A stretch of 54,026 nt of DNA, from positions 1-54,026 of the forward strand of contig JAHFRL010000015.1 in NCBI GenBank assembly GCA_023266235.1, written 5' to 3'. This stretch comes from Betaproteobacteria bacterium (GTDB taxonomy: Bacteria > Pseudomonadota > Gammaproteobacteria > Burkholderiales > SG8-41). Position numbers and translations under genes: made by a program. The notes below the pieces were generated by a model that saw only the letters and a list, made by a program, of their open reading frames with translations, was not told the origin of the DNA and did no database searches. Of this stretch, positions 15,205 through 23,316 are shown one piece after another. The stretch's first letter is position 1. Each line of letters starts with the position of its first letter.

Positions 15205-15798
15205 ATGCCTTATTCCATCGCAGGCAAGAACGCCATGCTCAATGCGCTGACTGCGCTTGCCACGCATTGCGGCTTGCTTACCGCAACGGCGATCACTGCC
15301 GTGACTGGCGCGGCTGCAACTGATCTGCTGACTAAGGCTGGCCATGGCTTGTCGAATGGCAACCTGGTGATGCTTTCGTTGCTCGCTTCGGAGGGTGCAG
15401 GGCTGTTCAACGATGTGCCCTATTACGTGGTAGGGGTATCGGGCAACGACTTTCAGCTCTCCGAAACTTCGGGCGGTGCGGCGATCAACTTCACTTCGGA
15501 TGTCGTCGGCTGTACCGTCACCAAGTATGTCGAGATCAGTGGCGGCTCGCCTGCTTATGCACGGAAGGCGGTTGCGTACAACGCCGCGGCAGTTGGGTCC
15601 GCAGACGATTCGACAAACGGGGCGGTGTTTGATGTTCCTGCCGCCGCGGTGGTGGACGCCGTGGGATTTTATAGCGCATCGACCGCAGGCACGCTGTATG
15701 GCATCGATCCGGTGACGCAGGAGACCTTCGGCGGGCAAGGCACCTATACGCTCACCGATGCCGACCTCGATCTGAATGGTGACCGTGTCGCGGTCTAA
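15205..15798 (+). CDS. Virion structural protein with beta-sandwich-like repeat
   Basis: 197 residues from ATG 15205 (AGGAGCATTGAAC upstream). Residues 45-110 contain the pattern HGLSNGNLVMLSL ... VPYYVVGVSGNDFQLSETSG, a module seen in several phage virion proteins and fibres with 'G-N-V-x-L ... YYVV ... F-x-L-S' strands. The protein is probably part of the head surface or neck. The next genes continue the same series of beta-rich virion proteins. Confidence 0.6.
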   Translation: MPYSIAGKNAMLNALTALATHCGLLTATAITAVTGAAATDLLTKAGHGLSNGNLVMLSLLASEGAGLFNDVPYYVVGVSGNDFQLSETSGGAAINFTSDVVGCTVTKYVEISGGSPAYARKAVAYNAAAVGSADDSTNGAVFDVPAAAVVDAVGFYSASTAGTLYGIDPVTQETFGGQGTYTLTDADLDLNGDRVAV

Positions 15799-15810
15799 AG
15801 GATTAAGCCA

Positions 15811-16311
15811 ATGAGCCTCTACCTGATTACCAATGGAGCATTCCCGGCTGCGGCCGCACCTGTTCCGGTCACTACCGGCACCGCGATCAAGACGCTACTG
15901 CAACTGAAGCCGTTCAACATCGCCCGCATCGTTGAGTGGGGGATCTCGTTTGATGGCTTCGCTGCCGCAGCGCCAATCAAGTGCGAGCTGCTTGAAACCG
16001 GAACGGTCAACGCCACGGTCACCGCCGCCGCCGATGCAGACATCGTGAAGATGTCCGGCTTGGACCAGGCGGTAGCATCGGTCGCCGGACTTACTCTCGC
16101 AACTTCCGGCACTGGCTACACAGCCTCCGCAGAAGGGGCAGTTACAGCGTCCCGGCTGTTTGACGTGCAGTTCGTCGCGCCGACGAACCAATATGTAAAG
16201 CAGTTCCCGCTCGGGCGGGAACCCGTGCTGGTCATCGGCAACATCTGCCGTATCCGCGTGACGGCTGCTGCTGCGGTGAATGCGTACTGCTACGTGGTGT
16301 TGGATATTTAG
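15811..16311 (+). CDS. Virion structural protein, unknown role
   Basis: 166 residues, Ala-rich, beta-type throughout (FNIARIVEWGISFDGFAAAA ... VIGNICRIRVTAAAAVNAYC). No signal peptide. Similar short proteins lie downstream of capsid genes in siphoviruses and are often detected in virions. AAAGGATTAAGCCA precedes the start. I infer a structural role from position and composition only. Confidence 0.55.
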   Translation: MSLYLITNGAFPAAAAPVPVTTGTAIKTLLQLKPFNIARIVEWGISFDGFAAAAPIKCELLETGTVNATVTAAADADIVKMSGLDQAVASVAGLTLATSGTGYTASAEGAVTASRLFDVQFVAPTNQYVKQFPLGREPVLVIGNICRIRVTAAAAVNAYCYVVLDI

Positions 16312-16351
16312 GCGCTCGGATGACCACCCTTAACGTCAAGCTGACCGGCGT

Positions 16352-16990
16352 ATGAAGCTCGCCATAGGCATCCGCCTACAGGGATTCTCAGCCCCCGGTT
16401 CGGCTGGAGTCGTCACTGACACGCTGTTCGTCAACTGCTATTGGCCGAAACTGGATAGACCGACGCGCATCTTTGCGGCGGGTTCAAGCGGCATTCGCGT
16501 ACTCGGTACGACGCCGCGCAACGTCTGGTTTCCTGACGATACGGTATTCGAGCAGTATTACCCGGACGCGCTATACCCGGCAGAGTTGGCGGTCAAAGCA
16601 GCTTTCCCGTTCAAGCGCATTGGGCTGGTGGACCTCTCGCCGGCTGAATCTCAGGTATGGTGGGACGCCTACAACGCAGCCGTAGCTTCGTTTCCGCCAA
16701 CGCATACGGTAGTTGAGACGCAGCGCAACACAAACTTCCTGCGTCATCGCGAGGAAGTCTCTCGCCGCACGATTGAACTTAAAGAGGATTCAATAGACGC
16801 GGGCGGCAACATTCTTCATGCGGGCGCGAAGATCACGAAGATCGAGTACGAAGAATACGTGGTTGATTTGACGCCGCAGGAATCTGTTGATCTGGTTGAC
16901 GGGAAGCTAGGCGAGGCCGCGCTTCGCAAGGCGAAAGAGTTTGTGAAGGCGAGTGACCCGTTGGTTAAATTGGTGAAGGGGACACTCTGA
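16352..16990 (+). CDS. Structural-region protein, unknown function
   Basis: 212 residues. There is no clear ribosome site; the ATG overlaps the stop of an 11-codon leader frame (16320-16354, starting MTTLNVKLTGV), so coupled initiation is likely. The middle holds acidic and aromatic stretches (YYPDALYPAELAVKAAFPFK, SPAESQVWWDAYN). The C-terminal third is a charged helix (LTPQESVDLVDGKLGEAALR). Not a family I recognise. Confidence 0.6.
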   Translation: MKLAIGIRLQGFSAPGSAGVVTDTLFVNCYWPKLDRPTRIFAAGSSGIRVLGTTPRNVWFPDDTVFEQYYPDALYPAELAVKAAFPFKRIGLVDLSPAESQVWWDAYNAAVASFPPTHTVVETQRNTNFLRHREEVSRRTIELKEDSIDAGGNILHAGAKITKIEYEEYVVDLTPQESVDLVDGKLGEAALRKAKEFVKASDPLVKLVKGTL

Positions 16991-18354
16991 TGGGAACCAT
17001 CTACGTAGATACGGGCGGGGCAGCGACGAACAGTGGCAGCACAGACCAGAACACCGCAAATTTGAGCGGGACGGGGGATGCCACTGTTAGTGGCTCGGTC
17101 ATCCAGCTTACAGCGGGAACAGACCTCTCCGGGGTGGTTACATCAGGGGCAACACAATCTTCGATTTATTTAGCCCAAGCAACCAATGCCAACCAGAAGA
17201 TATTCTGGATCACGGCGAAGGATGACGCGCTAGATCAGGTAACGGTGAGCGTGGCTCCAACAGGGGTGACGGGATCGAACTGGGCCATCGGGGGGCGCTT
17301 TGTTTGGACTCCGGCGAGCATCGAGGCGACTCTGGTGGCTGGCGATGTAGTGGTTCTGAATAACTCTCCGGCTGCTGTGTCTAGCGGTAGTTGGCTGACG
17401 GGGCGCGCAGCAGGAAGTCAGGCAGCAGGACCTATCAAAGTAAAAGGAAAGACCGGGGTACGCCCGGTGGTGACGCAGAATAATACCAGCTCGCTCATTA
17501 ATAATTCTCAGAATAATTGGTGGTATGAGAATTTTGAGACGGCGCAAACTGGTGCTTCAGGTTCGGCGATCGTCTCGTCAGGACTTTATAACTGGCTGTA
17601 CAACATGAAAAGCTCCGACGCGGGCCAATCGGGTGCTGCACTTGGTGGGTACAATAGAGTGCTCGCGAGCGAATTCACGGGTTCTGGTTCGTCTGCCGCC
17701 GTTTTATTCAACAACCAGTTAGGCTGTTATTTGCATGGAAACCACATCCATGACAATGCCTCTGATGGTTTTGGATTCACCGGGGGGCAGAATGGAACAT
17801 TCGTGGTGCTATCCAAAAACATCTTTGACACGAACGCGGGGAGAGGGATGCTTTTCAGTGGCGCCTTTACGACCGGGAGCAATACGATCTGGTTGGACGG
17901 GAACACGGTTTATGGGAGCGGGGACAGCGGGCTAGAAGTGACCGATGCTGACGCAGTGGTAGTTAATATCAACAACATCTTCTCAGAGAATGGTAATGCT
18001 GCCGGTGAGTGCAATATCGAACATGTTGCCGCAGCCGCAGAACTGTTGGGCTTTCACGGCTGGAACGTGTTCTATCACTCAGGCGGCGGAGGCGGCGCGA
18101 ATCTTTCCAACTTGATAGTGGACTCGCAAGTCGCATCAAGTGAGTTCACGACCGACCCGCTGTTCACCAATGCGGCGGGTGGCGACTTCGGCATCGGAGC
18201 GACCAGTCCCGCGAAGGCTACCGGATTCCCTGGGCAGTTTCTCGGTGGGAGTCTCGGTTATCTAGACATCGGCGCGGTGCAAAGACAAGAACCTGCTGGC
18301 GGTGGTGGTCCAGTAGCCCAACGCACTCTCGCCACAAACATAGGCACGCACTGA
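16990..18354 (+). CDS. Right-handed beta-helix protein, tail-spike-like
   Basis: 454 residues, starting in the previous stop (TGATG). After a repetitive N-terminal region, residues about 150-380 show the parallel beta-helix pattern: stacked turns such as NNWWYENFETAQTGASGS, LHGNHIHDNASDGFGFTG, IFDTNAGRGMLFSGAFTTG and LDGNTVYGSGDSGLEVTDAD, with Asn-ladder turns. The fold is shared by pectate-lyase-like spikes and depolymerases that bind or cut host polysaccharide. Its place far upstream of the tail-tip genes suggests a head decoration or neck fibre rather than the main tail fibre. No catalytic set could be assigned. Confidence 0.7.
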   Translation: MGTIYVDTGGAATNSGSTDQNTANLSGTGDATVSGSVIQLTAGTDLSGVVTSGATQSSIYLAQATNANQKIFWITAKDDALDQVTVSVAPTGVTGSNWAIGGRFVWTPASIEATLVAGDVVVLNNSPAAVSSGSWLTGRAAGSQAAGPIKVKGKTGVRPVVTQNNTSSLINNSQNNWWYENFETAQTGASGSAIVSSGLYNWLYNMKSSDAGQSGAALGGYNRVLASEFTGSGSSAAVLFNNQLGCYLHGNHIHDNASDGFGFTGGQNGTFVVLSKNIFDTNAGRGMLFSGAFTTGSNTIWLDGNTVYGSGDSGLEVTDADAVVVNINNIFSENGNAAGECNIEHVAAAAELLGFHGWNVFYHSGGGGGANLSNLIVDSQVASSEFTTDPLFTNAAGGDFGIGATSPAKATGFPGQFLGGSLGYLDIGAVQRQEPAGGGGPVAQRTLATNIGTH

Positions 18355-18355
18355 C

Positions 18356-19069
18356 ATGTCTCGCCTCGGTCGTCGGCAGCCATTCAAGCCACTGGTTAAT
18401 ACCCTGTGGCCGGGGTTCCGGTCGGCTGCGGAAGCTCATAGCGGCGCATCTGCTGTAACTGGGCGCGGCTCCGTTGCCACAACTGTGCTCAAGGCTGCGC
18501 TGGTTGCTGCTGTCATCGCTTGCACCGGCAGCATCATTGCCACCTCGCACAAGAATGCGTCTGGATCGGCCTCTGTTTCTAGCAGTGGCGCGCTGTCGGC
18601 GATCACGCAGAAAGGCACGTCGAGCGCGGCATCCTCCTCGGCAGGCGGCACGATCGCCGCTCTCGGCGTGAAGGCGGGCAGTGGGGCCGCATACATCTTC
18701 ACAAGCGGCAGTATCAGCGCTACCGGTACGACAGCAGAGGCGCATAGCGGCTCGGGTGGGTCATCTGGCGCAGGCGTACTCGACGCACTAGGCGGCAAAC
18801 AGGCATTGGCTACGGCTGGCGCGACCACAGTGGGCGCAGCTACGACTGCAGGCGCCAAGGCGGCGAGTGGTGCGGCAAGCGTGACGGCGAGGGGCACTGT
18901 TGTGGCCACGGGGCCTGCGAACGCGTCCGACTATCGCTTGTACACCATCGCTGTTGAGGACCGGAACTACACCATCGCTGTTGAGGACCGGAACTACACC
19001 ATCGCAGCTGAAGATCGGAACTACACCATCGCTGTTGAGGACCGGAACTACACTGTGGAGTTGACATGA
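18356..19069 (+). CDS. Repetitive Gly/Ala/Ser fibre-like protein with YTIAVEDRN repeats
   Basis: 237 residues built of repeats. From about residue 35 to 190 there are roughly 20-residue imperfect units of the form K-x-x-S-G-x-A ... G-x-I-x-A-x-G (for example KAASGAASVTARGTVVATG), like collagen-free fibre shafts in phage neck or tail proteins. The C-terminus has four 9-residue repeats, YTIAVEDRN, and a partial fifth. It follows the beta-helix gene and precedes a fibre-tail adaptor-like gene, so I infer a head or neck fibre. The repeats could change length by slippage. Confidence 0.6.
   Translation: MSRLGRRQPFKPLVNTLWPGFRSAAEAHSGASAVTGRGSVATTVLKAALVAAVIACTGSIIATSHKNASGSASVSSSGALSAITQKGTSSAASSSAGGTIAALGVKAGSGAAYIFTSGSISATGTTAEAHSGSGGSSGAGVLDALGGKQALATAGATTVGAATTAGAKAASGAASVTARGTVVATGPANASDYRLYTIAVEDRNYTIAVEDRNYTIAAEDRNYTIAVEDRNYTVELT
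18941..19048 (+). repeat. 27-base tandem repeat (four copies), encoding YTIAVEDRN
   Basis: Copies at 18941-18967, 18968-18994, 18995-19021 and 19022-19048. Copies 1, 2 and 4 are identical at the protein level; copy 3 carries synonymous and Val-to-Ala changes. A partial fifth unit (TACACTGTGGAG) ends the gene. The in-frame repeat length makes expansion or contraction tolerable. Confidence 0.9.
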
Positions 19070-19401
19070 CGACCGGGGCATTCTGGGACGTTAGCAATCC
19101 GGCGAAGCCGTGGGGCTTGTTTGACCCGAACTCAAAGCTGGACATTCCTTTCGATTGGACGTTGTGGATCGCGGATGTGTCTGGGGTGTATTCCGCCCAC
19201 AGTATCATCGTTGATCCGGTACTGGAGTGCGTCAGCAGCGCCCATGCAGCTGGGGTCATCACGGCGCTGATCAAGGTCGCGGCCGATGCGACACCGGTCG
19301 AGGGGACGAAATATCCCGTCACCTGTCGCATCACCGTCACAGCGGGTGGGCTTACTTTGATTGATGATCGCACTTTGTATCTGAAAATCAAGGAGCGATG
19401 A
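19066..19401 (+). CDS. Fibre-tail adaptor-like protein
   Basis: 111 residues, ATGA overlap with the gene before. The pattern DIPFDWTLWIADVSGVYSAH ... KYPVTCRITVTAGGLTLIDD matches the small beta-sandwich 'phage fibre-tail adaptor' family (residues 28-105), which links repetitive fibre proteins to the particle. It sits directly after two fibre-like genes, which supports the call. Confidence 0.65.
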   Translation: MTTGAFWDVSNPAKPWGLFDPNSKLDIPFDWTLWIADVSGVYSAHSIIVDPVLECVSSAHAAGVITALIKVAADATPVEGTKYPVTCRITVTAGGLTLIDDRTLYLKIKER

Positions 19402-19931
19402 TGAGCTTGATTGTCGAGACAGGCGCAGTGGTTACCGGGGCGGAGGCGTATTGCACCGTTGCCTACGCCGACGACTATCACTCCAAGCGTGGCAACGCAG
19501 CGTGGGCCGTGCTTGACGATGTTGACGCCAAAGAGCCTGCGCTGCGTCGCGCGACGGACTACATGGTGCAGATGTATCGGGCACGGTGGAAGGGATTTCG
19601 CAAGAGCGCGCTGCAGGTGTTAGATTGGCCGCGCACGTTCGTCTATTTGGAGCCGTTTGTGACAGGCGGGTTTGGGGCGTACCCCTTCCTGGTTGCGGAT
19701 ACGATCGTCCCAGATGAAGTGATGCGGGTCTGCGCGGAGTTCGCACTGCGCGCGGCAACGGCGGATCTCTCCCCTGATCTCGCACGCGGCGTGCTGAGTG
19801 AAACGGTCGGACCGCTGGCGGTGACGTATGATCCTAACTCGCCGGAGTCTGCGCGTTACCGGGCGCTCGATGCCCTACTTGCGCCGTACCTGTCTGGATC
19901 TTCGATGAACGCAAAACTGGTGAGGGCGTAA
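19398..19931 (+). CDS. Head-tail connector, DnaT-like family
   Basis: 177 residues. The start (EAYCTVAYADDYHSKRGNAA) and the Trp-Pro motif (VLDWPRTFVYL, about 73-83) are characteristic of the putative DnaT-like/head-tail connector family of siphoviruses, which attaches to the portal. It opens the connector block that continues with head closure, neck and tail terminator genes. Start codons ATGATG overlap the previous stop. Confidence 0.7.
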   Translation: MMSLIVETGAVVTGAEAYCTVAYADDYHSKRGNAAWAVLDDVDAKEPALRRATDYMVQMYRARWKGFRKSALQVLDWPRTFVYLEPFVTGGFGAYPFLVADTIVPDEVMRVCAEFALRAATADLSPDLARGVLSETVGPLAVTYDPNSPESARYRALDALLAPYLSGSSMNAKLVRA

Positions 19932-19933
19932 TC

Positions 19934-20200
19934 ATGGCATGGAGTGAGGCAGCGAGAAGGGCGGCAGCGGAGACACGGAGACGCAATAAGGCGTCTACGG
20001 GTGTTCATCGTGAGGTGCTGTTCCATTCTGCTGGGTCGAATAAGTCGTTAGCATCACAAATGGTCAACGCGAAGAGGAAAGACGTTGCTGCTGTTCTGAA
20101 GAACCTTCGTCGTGGGCGCCAACTTACAGGCTATCGTGAATTGAGTGGCGGCGGAAAGTTTCGGCGGTATTTGAAATTCACTCGTGGGTCAGGAAAATGA
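19934..20200 (+). CDS. MAWSDAAR-tagged small basic protein (copy C)
   Basis: 88 residues. Residues 1-17 (MAWSEAARRAAAETRRR) are the shared tag. The remaining 70 residues are basic and end YRELSGGGKFRRYLKFTRGS; they do not resemble the bodies of copies A, B or D. The gene sits between the DnaT-like connector and the head-closure gene and overlaps the latter's start by four bases. Strongly positive charge suggests DNA or capsid-interior binding; that is inference. Confidence 0.65.
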   Translation: MAWSEAARRAAAETRRRNKASTGVHREVLFHSAGSNKSLASQMVNAKRKDVAAVLKNLRRGRQLTGYRELSGGGKFRRYLKFTRGSGK

Positions 20201-20577
20201 CCTTCGACTACACAAAAAGCGCAGCGACCGCCGAACGCCTTCTGCAAAAGTTCGGGCAGGATGTGACGCTGTCTCGTCCTTCGACGAGCGCGCCTACGTA
20301 TGATCCGGCGACGGGCGTCAGCACTCCGGCAGCTCCGGCGACGTATGCGGGACGCGGCGCGGTGTTTGACTATAAGCAGACCGACGTGAATCAGACGCTG
20401 GTTCAAGCCGGAGACCAGCGTTTGTACCTGTCGCCTGCATCGCCGATGGTTGAGCCTGCGACGAGCGACACCGTGACGTTGGCCAACGGTAAGACGTATT
20501 CCATAGTGCGCGGGGGAGAAGTGAACCCTGCCGGAACTGTGGTGCTGTATGACCTTCAATTACGAGGAGTCGGATAA
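20197..20577 (+). CDS. Head-closure / connector protein
   Basis: 126 residues, overlapping its neighbours by four bases and one base. The beta-rich C-terminal half (QRLYLSPASPMVEPATSDTV, TLANGKTYSIVRGGEVNPAG, TVVLYDLQLRG) has the strand pattern of siphovirus head-closure proteins (SPP1 gp16 / lambda FII type). It should seal the portal after packaging and receive the tail. Assigned by position and pattern. Confidence 0.7.
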   Translation: MTFDYTKSAATAERLLQKFGQDVTLSRPSTSAPTYDPATGVSTPAAPATYAGRGAVFDYKQTDVNQTLVQAGDQRLYLSPASPMVEPATSDTVTLANGKTYSIVRGGEVNPAGTVVLYDLQLRGVG

Positions 20578-20819
20578 TGGCATGGAGTGATGCAGCGAGA
20601 AAGGCGGCGGCTGAGGTGCGACGTCTTCGCAAGTCAACCGGTCCAAAAACAGCGCAAGAAAAGTTTGCTATGAAGTGGGCGAAGATTCACGCCGCGGAAG
20701 CGCGCCGCATGGCGAATATTGAGGCCGGCATTTTTCCGAAGAAGCGTCCTCGGCAGAAAGGTTTTGCGACGTCTTATGGGCGTGCTGGGATCAAGGTCGG
20801 TGGCGGCGGAAGTTATTGA
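20577..20819 (+). CDS. MAWSDAAR-tagged small basic protein (copy D)
   Basis: 80 residues. The start codon overlaps the previous stop (TAATG). Residues 1-17 (MAWSDAARKAAAEVRRL) are the tag; the body is Lys/Arg/Ala-rich (AMKWAKIHAAEARRMAN) with a Gly-rich end (AGIKVGGGGSY). Its stop overlaps the next start (TGATG). It lies inside the connector block, three genes away from tag copy C's left neighbour. Function unknown; a basic internal or ejected protein is likely. Confidence 0.65.
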   Translation: MAWSDAARKAAAEVRRLRKSTGPKTAQEKFAMKWAKIHAAEARRMANIEAGIFPKKRPRQKGFATSYGRAGIKVGGGGSY

Positions 20820-21268
20820 TGACCTTCTCCCTTCAACTCGCTGAGTTCGCCAAGAAGTCCGCTGATCGCGCGGATGAGGTAGTGCGCCGTATTGTGATCG
20901 GCGTGGCCGTGAACATTGACAAGCGTTCCCCGGTTGGCGATGCGTCGCTATGGCAAAGTCCGCCACCGAAGGGTTACGTGGGCGGCAGATTCAGAGGAAA
21001 TTGGCAGTATGGGAACTATGCTGGCGATGGAATACCGATGAACAGACTTGATAACATCGACCCGAGTGGGGAAGCGACGCAAGCTGCGATTGCAGCGGCG
21101 ATTCCAAGCAATGCGGCGGGAATCCGCCATGTACTGATCAATACGTTGCCGTATGCCATGGTGTTGGAGCGCGGGCATTCTACGCAAGCACCGCATGGCA
21201 TGGTTGGGCTTGCCGTAGTCGAGTTCCAACAGTCCGTTGATGAGGCTGTGGCGGGATTGAGCAAATGA
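20819..21268 (+). CDS. Neck protein, HK97 gp10-like
   Basis: 149 residues from ATG 20819. The first part is a helix (LAEFAKKSADRADEVVRRIV), followed by DKRSPVGDASLW and the motif GRFRGNWQYG, then YAMVLERGHSTQAPHGMVGL near residues 110-130. This order matches gp10-type neck / virion morphogenesis proteins. It joins the tail terminator to the head closure. It overlaps the next gene by four bases. Confidence 0.8.
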   Translation: MTFSLQLAEFAKKSADRADEVVRRIVIGVAVNIDKRSPVGDASLWQSPPPKGYVGGRFRGNWQYGNYAGDGIPMNRLDNIDPSGEATQAAIAAAIPSNAAGIRHVLINTLPYAMVLERGHSTQAPHGMVGLAVVEFQQSVDEAVAGLSK

Positions 21269-21666
21269 GCGAGCCCGCCATCAGAGCAGCTCTCGAAACG
21301 CGGCTTGCGGCGATGAGTCCCGCACTGGCCACGGCGTACGAGAACACGGCGTTCACGCCGGTAGCCGGTGTTCCGTACCAGCGTTTGAGCCTCATGCGAG
21401 CCCAGCCGGTGAATCCGGAGTATGGGCAGGGGCAGCAAGCGCAGGGGATCTTCCAAATAACATTGGAATATCCGTTGAACGTGGGGCCAGGGGTCGCGGA
21501 ATTACGAGCGAAGCTCATTGCAGATTGGTTTTATCGCACGCTGTCCCTGACGGCGAGCGGAGTGGTTGTTACGATAAACAGAGCGAGCTACATCATGGCT
21601 GGCTTTGTGGATGGTGACCGTTGGGCGGTGCCCGTGCGGGTGTATTACTACAGCAACATTTTTTAA
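21265..21666 (+). CDS. Tail terminator (DUF4128-type)
   Basis: 133 residues. The layout (AALETRLAAMSPALATAYEN, then PVAGVPYQRLSLMRAQPVNP, then GIFQITLEYPLNVG and VYYYSNIF) matches DUF4128/lambda gpU-like terminators that cap the growing tail tube and bind the neck. It is directly followed by the tail tube gene, as usual. Confidence 0.8.
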   Translation: MSEPAIRAALETRLAAMSPALATAYENTAFTPVAGVPYQRLSLMRAQPVNPEYGQGQQAQGIFQITLEYPLNVGPGVAELRAKLIADWFYRTLSLTASGVVVTINRASYIMAGFVDGDRWAVPVRVYYYSNIF

Positions 21667-21678
21667 AGGAGCATTACT

Positions 21679-22899
21679 ATGCCTGTCGCACAAGGTATCA
21701 AAAAAGTTACAGTGATGGCGTTACAAACCGCTCTCGGCACGCCGAATGTCACGTCGGGCCAAATTCTCCGGCGCAAGAGCTCGATCTTCAAAGCGGATCG
21801 CGACATGTTCGAGTCCGATGAGATCGTCAGTCACCACCAATCCACGGGTGCATCTTATGGGTTGAAAAAAGCTGACGGGAAACTGGAGGGCCTGCTTTCC
21901 GCCAAGACCTACCAGATGCCCTTCGAGGGGATTCTCGAAGCGGACGCGGTGACCATTGCTCCGTATGCTGCGGGGATAGACGTTACCGCCGCCGCATCTT
22001 CACCGCAATTTGTGGATGCTTCTGCTGGTTTTCTCACCGCTGGGCTTAAGGTCGGGATGGTGGGGCGCTGGACTGGGTTCGCTGGCGGCGGCGCGACGGC
22101 CAACAATGACCGGAATTTCTTGATCACGGCATTGACTGCCAGCAACATGACGGGCGTGTTTTTGGATGGCACTGCGGTCGTAGCGGACGCCGCCGGTGAC
22201 ACCGTGACGTTCACTACGACCGGTCAGGTGGTTACTCCGCCGCTGACCGGCCACCTAAACAATTACTACACTTTTGAGGAATGGTACGCCGACATCACCA
22301 AGAGCGAGTTGTTCGCTGATTGCAAGGTCGCTTCGATCAGTGTTGGCCTGCCGGCAACGGGCAACGCGACGATCAGCTTCGACGTGATTGGTCGCTCGCG
22401 CACGCTTGCCAGTGGCGCAAAAGCTATCGCCACCCACGTCGCTGAGACTACGACAGCGGTCATGACCGCGATTAACGGCTTCATCTATGTGAATGGTACT
22501 GTGGCCGGAAACATGACCGGGGCGCAAATTGAGATTTCAAATGGCGCGGCGAGCGTGGGCGCGGTAGTCGGATCGAACAGCACGCCGGACGTCAGCACCG
22601 GGCGCATCAAGGTTAGCGGCTCCTTCTCTGGGCTCTTCGACGCCACGACATTCCAGGCGTTCTACGATGCCGAGACGAATATCAGCCTCGTGCTCGTGCT
22701 GACTGCGGATCAAACGGCGACCAGTAATTTTATGTCCTTTGCTCTTGGACGCATCAAAATCACCGGCGATGCTCCGGATGACGGCGAGAAAAGTATTCTC
22801 CGCACGTATCCGTTCATCGCCGAACTGAACAGCGCGGGCGGGGCGTCACTGGCCTGGCCGCAGGCGATTATTCAGGTGCAGGATTCTGCGGCAACGTAA
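21679..22899 (+). CDS. Major tail tube protein
   Basis: 406 residues. The N-terminal part (QGIKKVTVMALQTALGTPNV ... SDEIVSHHQSTGASYGLKKA) and the C-terminal part (ALGRIKITGDAPDDGEKSIL, GASLAWPQAIIQV) are those of the large 'phage tail tube protein' class found in Mu-like and siphovirus tails with a DUF2460/DUF2163 tip. Hexamers stack to form the tube. AAAGGAGCATTACT precedes the start. It is highly expressed in related phages. Confidence 0.88.
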   Translation: MPVAQGIKKVTVMALQTALGTPNVTSGQILRRKSSIFKADRDMFESDEIVSHHQSTGASYGLKKADGKLEGLLSAKTYQMPFEGILEADAVTIAPYAAGIDVTAAASSPQFVDASAGFLTAGLKVGMVGRWTGFAGGGATANNDRNFLITALTASNMTGVFLDGTAVVADAAGDTVTFTTTGQVVTPPLTGHLNNYYTFEEWYADITKSELFADCKVASISVGLPATGNATISFDVIGRSRTLASGAKAIATHVAETTTAVMTAINGFIYVNGTVAGNMTGAQIEISNGAASVGAVVGSNSTPDVSTGRIKVSGSFSGLFDATTFQAFYDAETNISLVLVLTADQTATSNFMSFALGRIKITGDAPDDGEKSILRTYPFIAELNSAGGASLAWPQAIIQVQDSAAT

Positions 22900-22946
22900 T
22901 TACATCTTTAATCCATAATTGATGGGCAACTCAGAAGGAGAAACAA

Positions 22947-23198
22947 ATGCATTACAGAAACGGACGTGAAGCGAAGAACGGTGACCTCGTATTGTCCCTC
23001 GATGGGTTTGGCAGCGCGGTAATCAGCGCAGTCGGCGTGTTGCACAGCGCGGTGGCCGGGAATGACTACTGCAACGGCAGTATTGCCCCGATACAGCCGA
23101 CCAACAAGGGCGCATGCCTTGTCGATTGCCTACATCTCGACGATGTAATGGCGCTGCTCGCCGAAAAGGGCTTGGACGAGAGGCCAGCCGGCAAGTAA
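22947..23198 (+). CDS. Conserved small phage protein, unknown function
   Basis: 83 residues. The start MHYRNGREAKNGDLV and the motif AGNDYCNGSIA, followed by LVDCLHLDDV, are widely seen in small phage proteins. It has a compact beta-type look with two conserved Cys. It lies between the tube gene and the tail chaperone gene, but homologues are found in other phage locations too, so a tail role is not certain. Confidence 0.7.
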   Translation: MHYRNGREAKNGDLVLSLDGFGSAVISAVGVLHSAVAGNDYCNGSIAPIQPTNKGACLVDCLHLDDVMALLAEKGLDERPAGK

Positions 23199-23222
23199 GG
23201 GGCCGAGATATGTAATTTAACC

Positions 23223-23299
23223 GTCTTCCGGCTCGGTTCATGCGATCGTCGGGTCCTACTTCTCCCTTCGATGAGCGCATGGACCGACCACCGGAAGAC
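23223..23299 (+). ncRNA. Long structured stem-loop upstream of the tail chaperone gene
   Basis: Three stacked helices on one axis. The outer helix is GTCTTCCGG (23223-23231) with CCGGAAGAC (23291-23299), nine perfect pairs. The inner helix is CGGTTCATGCG (23234-23244) with CGCATGGACCG (23276-23286), 11 pairs including one G-U. The apical helix is ATCG (23245-23248) with CGAT (23269-23272). The internal loop is CT/ACCA. The structure ends six bases before the ribosome site of the gene at 23317. No coding frame explains it. It is probably an mRNA leader element controlling translation or stability, or a processing site. Confidence 0.6.
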
Positions 23300-23316
23300 T
23301 CTATTAGGAGAAGACG

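Noticed and set aside
16320..16354. 11-codon leader frame (MTTLNVKLTGV) before the gene at 16352.
   Set aside because: Probably only aids coupled initiation; too short to call a gene.
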